Shown here piece after piece: positions 62,884-64,000 of a stretch of DNA of 64,000 nucleotides. A program made the position numbers and the translations under genes. The notes under the pieces were generated by a model, which worked only from the letters and a program-made list of their open reading frames with translations, was not told the DNA's origin and made no database searches. Position 1 is the first letter of the stretch. Every line of letters begins with the position of its first letter. Source of the stretch: Opitutales bacterium (lineage in GTDB: Bacteria; Verrucomicrobiota; Verrucomicrobiia; Opitutales; JAJFLR01); contig JAJFLR010000004.1 in NCBI GenBank assembly GCA_021772565.1, positions 19,044-83,043 of the forward strand, in the 5' to 3' direction.

Positions 62884-63010
62884 GGACATAGGTAACAGAT
62901 TGTCTAAGGACATAGGTTACACATTCATGAGCAATTATGCCATGGAAAGAAAACAGCTTGCAGGGTTTGTAATCCACCTGCTAACTGAGCTATTAGGAAT
63001 TTCCGAATAG
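62884..63010 (+). mobile_element. Remnant of an IS481-type insertion sequence (5' end only)
   Basis: Two imperfect copies of GGACATAGGTTACA (62884 and 62908) are followed by ATG 62937 reading MPWKENSLQGL-stop. The MPWKE start after GGACATAGG repeats is what I associate with IS481-type transposases. A further scrap in the adjoining frame (LLTELLGIS) resembles the helix-turn-helix that follows. No transposase body remains. Confidence 0.5.
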
Positions 63011-63064
63011 CTGGATGGTATCCTTAATAGTGATTAAATATAATAATTAATAGGATGCTTAAAT

Positions 63065-63466
63065 ATGGGAGACACTACAAAAGAGATAATATTTTGTGTA
63101 ACAGCAAACGTGCTAAAAGATATTCAGTGGGGCGAAGAGGGATCTAGTAAGAATGGTACTAAGAATTTTCAAGGTGGGGCCAAAGTGTCTATCATAGACT
63201 ATTACCCAGATATATGTGAAAGAGTTGTGGTTGTCGGCCATCATCGAGACAATGGTCGATACATAGAACTCTCTATGGCAGTTAGGCATCTACATAATTT
63301 CAGGGTAACAGCCGTTTACAGCCATAAAGTTTTATCCTATATTCGGAATCGGTATAAGGATGAACGTCATTGCGACAAAACACGCGCTAAACAAATCTGT
63401 GAATCAGTGAAGGAATGGGCAGAGACAGAGCGGGAAAAAAGAGACAACTCCAAGTCGACACGCTAA
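63065..63466 (+). CDS. Unknown protein, 133 residues
   Basis: Starts MGDTTKEIIFCVTANVLKDI and ends in a charged helix (ESVKEWAETEREKRDNSKS). The middle has IELSMAVRHLHNFRVTAVYS. Soluble, alpha/beta composition, no motif I recognise. It stands alone in the accessory tract, and the 70 bp upstream show no clear ribosome site. Confidence 0.5.
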   Translation: MGDTTKEIIFCVTANVLKDIQWGEEGSSKNGTKNFQGGAKVSIIDYYPDICERVVVVGHHRDNGRYIELSMAVRHLHNFRVTAVYSHKVLSYIRNRYKDERHCDKTRAKQICESVKEWAETEREKRDNSKSTR

Positions 63467-63618
63467 CTTTGCATCCATAAAAAAAATAACACGTCCCAAA
63501 CAATGCTTTCATGCCAAGCTCATCATATTTGTTAACACCAAGTGGTGTGATGATAGCCTCGTCTCTTATAAGAGCTTTTAGAAATATATTACTATATCAG
63601 AAACTAACATTAGTAATC
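63467..63618. other. Short intergenic region with palindromes
   Basis: Holds ACACCAAGTGGTGT (about 63535-63548), flanked by TCATCA / GATGA, and CTCTTATAAGAG (about 63561-63572). They lie just downstream of the broken toxin gene on the minus strand and could be its terminator or an unrelated hairpin. Confidence 0.35.
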
Positions 63619-63882
63619 TTAAATTTTCGGGATACCTTTTGAAGAATGCCATACTCTGACAATTTCAATAATTTTTTCATCCATTCTCAACCTATAAACA
63701 ATTCTATAAGGACTTCTGATTAGCTCTCGAATCATTGGATTATGAAATTCTGGAACTACTCTACCAGAATCAGGAAATACAACTAACTGATCGACCTTTT
63801 CAATAATTTTATCTTCAAATTGCTCAACAATAATTGGATCTACATCTGCAGTATATTCAACTAGTGGTGTCCACCAAACAGT
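63619..63882 (-). pseudogene. RelE/ParE-type toxin with lost N-terminus
   Basis: The minus-strand frame reads TVWWTPLVEYTADVDPIIVE, then FPDSGRVVPEF, RELIRSPYRIVYRL and EIVRVWHSSKGI, the classical ParE/RelE order of strands and helices. A TAG lies just before TVWW where the protein should start, and there is no ATG before the middle of the domain. A copy of the TGTAGGGC repeat begins 29 bp upstream. I read it as a toxin inactivated at its 5' end; no antitoxin is visible in the window. Confidence 0.75.
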
Positions 63883-63910
63883 CTATAACTTATAATTTTT
63901 TTGTATTTAT

Positions 63911-64000
63911 TGTAGGGCCTCCGCGACTCGACTGAGCTCGCCGTAGTCTTGTCGGAGTGCCTTTAATTGCTGAGTCTACGGACAAGGCATCGAACAAGTT
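63911..64000. repeat. Second copy of the TGTAGGGC repeat arm (runs past window end)
   Basis: TGTAGGGCCTCCGC, CGGAGTGCCTTTAATTGCTG and GGCATCGAAC match the left arm of the element at 19174-19234, with an extra ~27-bp hairpin insert near 63925-63951. The other arm, if present, is outside the window. Confidence 0.8.

Overview
The window is A+T-rich bacterial chromosome. It carries two proteins with PEP-CTERM sorting tails, a very large secreted repeat protein, and housekeeping genes (pyruvate phosphate dikinase, monomeric glycine decarboxylase, acetyl-CoA synthetase, argininosuccinate synthase, 4-alpha-glucanotransferase). PEP-CTERM tails, SdrD-like B domains, FG-GAP repeats and the style of the giant protein's C-terminus suggest a Gram-negative member of the PVC group, probably Verrucomicrobiota. 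That placement is inference; there is no rRNA here.

Layout. 1-2.0 kb: 3' end of ppdK and its terminator. 2.2-13.5 kb: a complete surface-sensing (Wsp-type) chemosensory operon with two receptors, CheW, CheR-TPR, a WspD-like CheW, CheA-REC and CheB. It ends in a protein whose N-terminus is a WspR-type receiver but whose output is a hybrid histidine kinase instead of GGDEF. 13.5-15.4 kb: a decay zone with a frameshifted envelope protein and a gutted sensor kinase. 15.4-19.1 kb: nth and gcvP, divergent. 19.2-25.8 kb: a nested inverted-repeat element, then a large secreted lipase-like protein that has lost its 5' end, two small envelope genes and a PEP-CTERM protein. 26-29 kb: malQ plus a conserved unknown, then tRNA-Leu(GAG). 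29.4-51.7 kb: acs and, convergent to it, a single 6685-codon gene. The last 150 bp of acs recur directly on the far side of this giant gene. 51.7-55.9 kb: pirin, argG, a DUF3179 lipoprotein and a DNRLRE/PEP-CTERM protein. 55.9-64 kb: an accessory tract with tRNA-Asp, several dispersed and tandem repeats, two GIY-YIG genes, a pseudo-receiver/receiver pair, a NYN-domain gene behind a terminator-like hairpin, a REP-associated transposase with terminal inverted repeats, an IS481-type remnant, unknown genes and a broken ParE toxin.

How it fits together. In the Wsp array, receptors, CheW proteins and the CheA-type kinase are adapted by CheR and CheB. The kinase should phosphorylate the WspR-like receiver, so here the signal would enter a second phosphorelay and not make cyclic-di-GMP directly. 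Several secreted or surface proteins would be plausible adhesion products, but no regulatory link is visible.

The strongest candidate for something undescribed is the 20-kb giant gene bracketed by two diverged copies of the acs 3' end. Five of the six differing codons between the copies are synonymous. This looks like integration of foreign DNA at acs (or collapse of an acs duplication) that delivered one enormous LRR/FG-GAP/SdrD-B adhesin-like gene and no recombinase.
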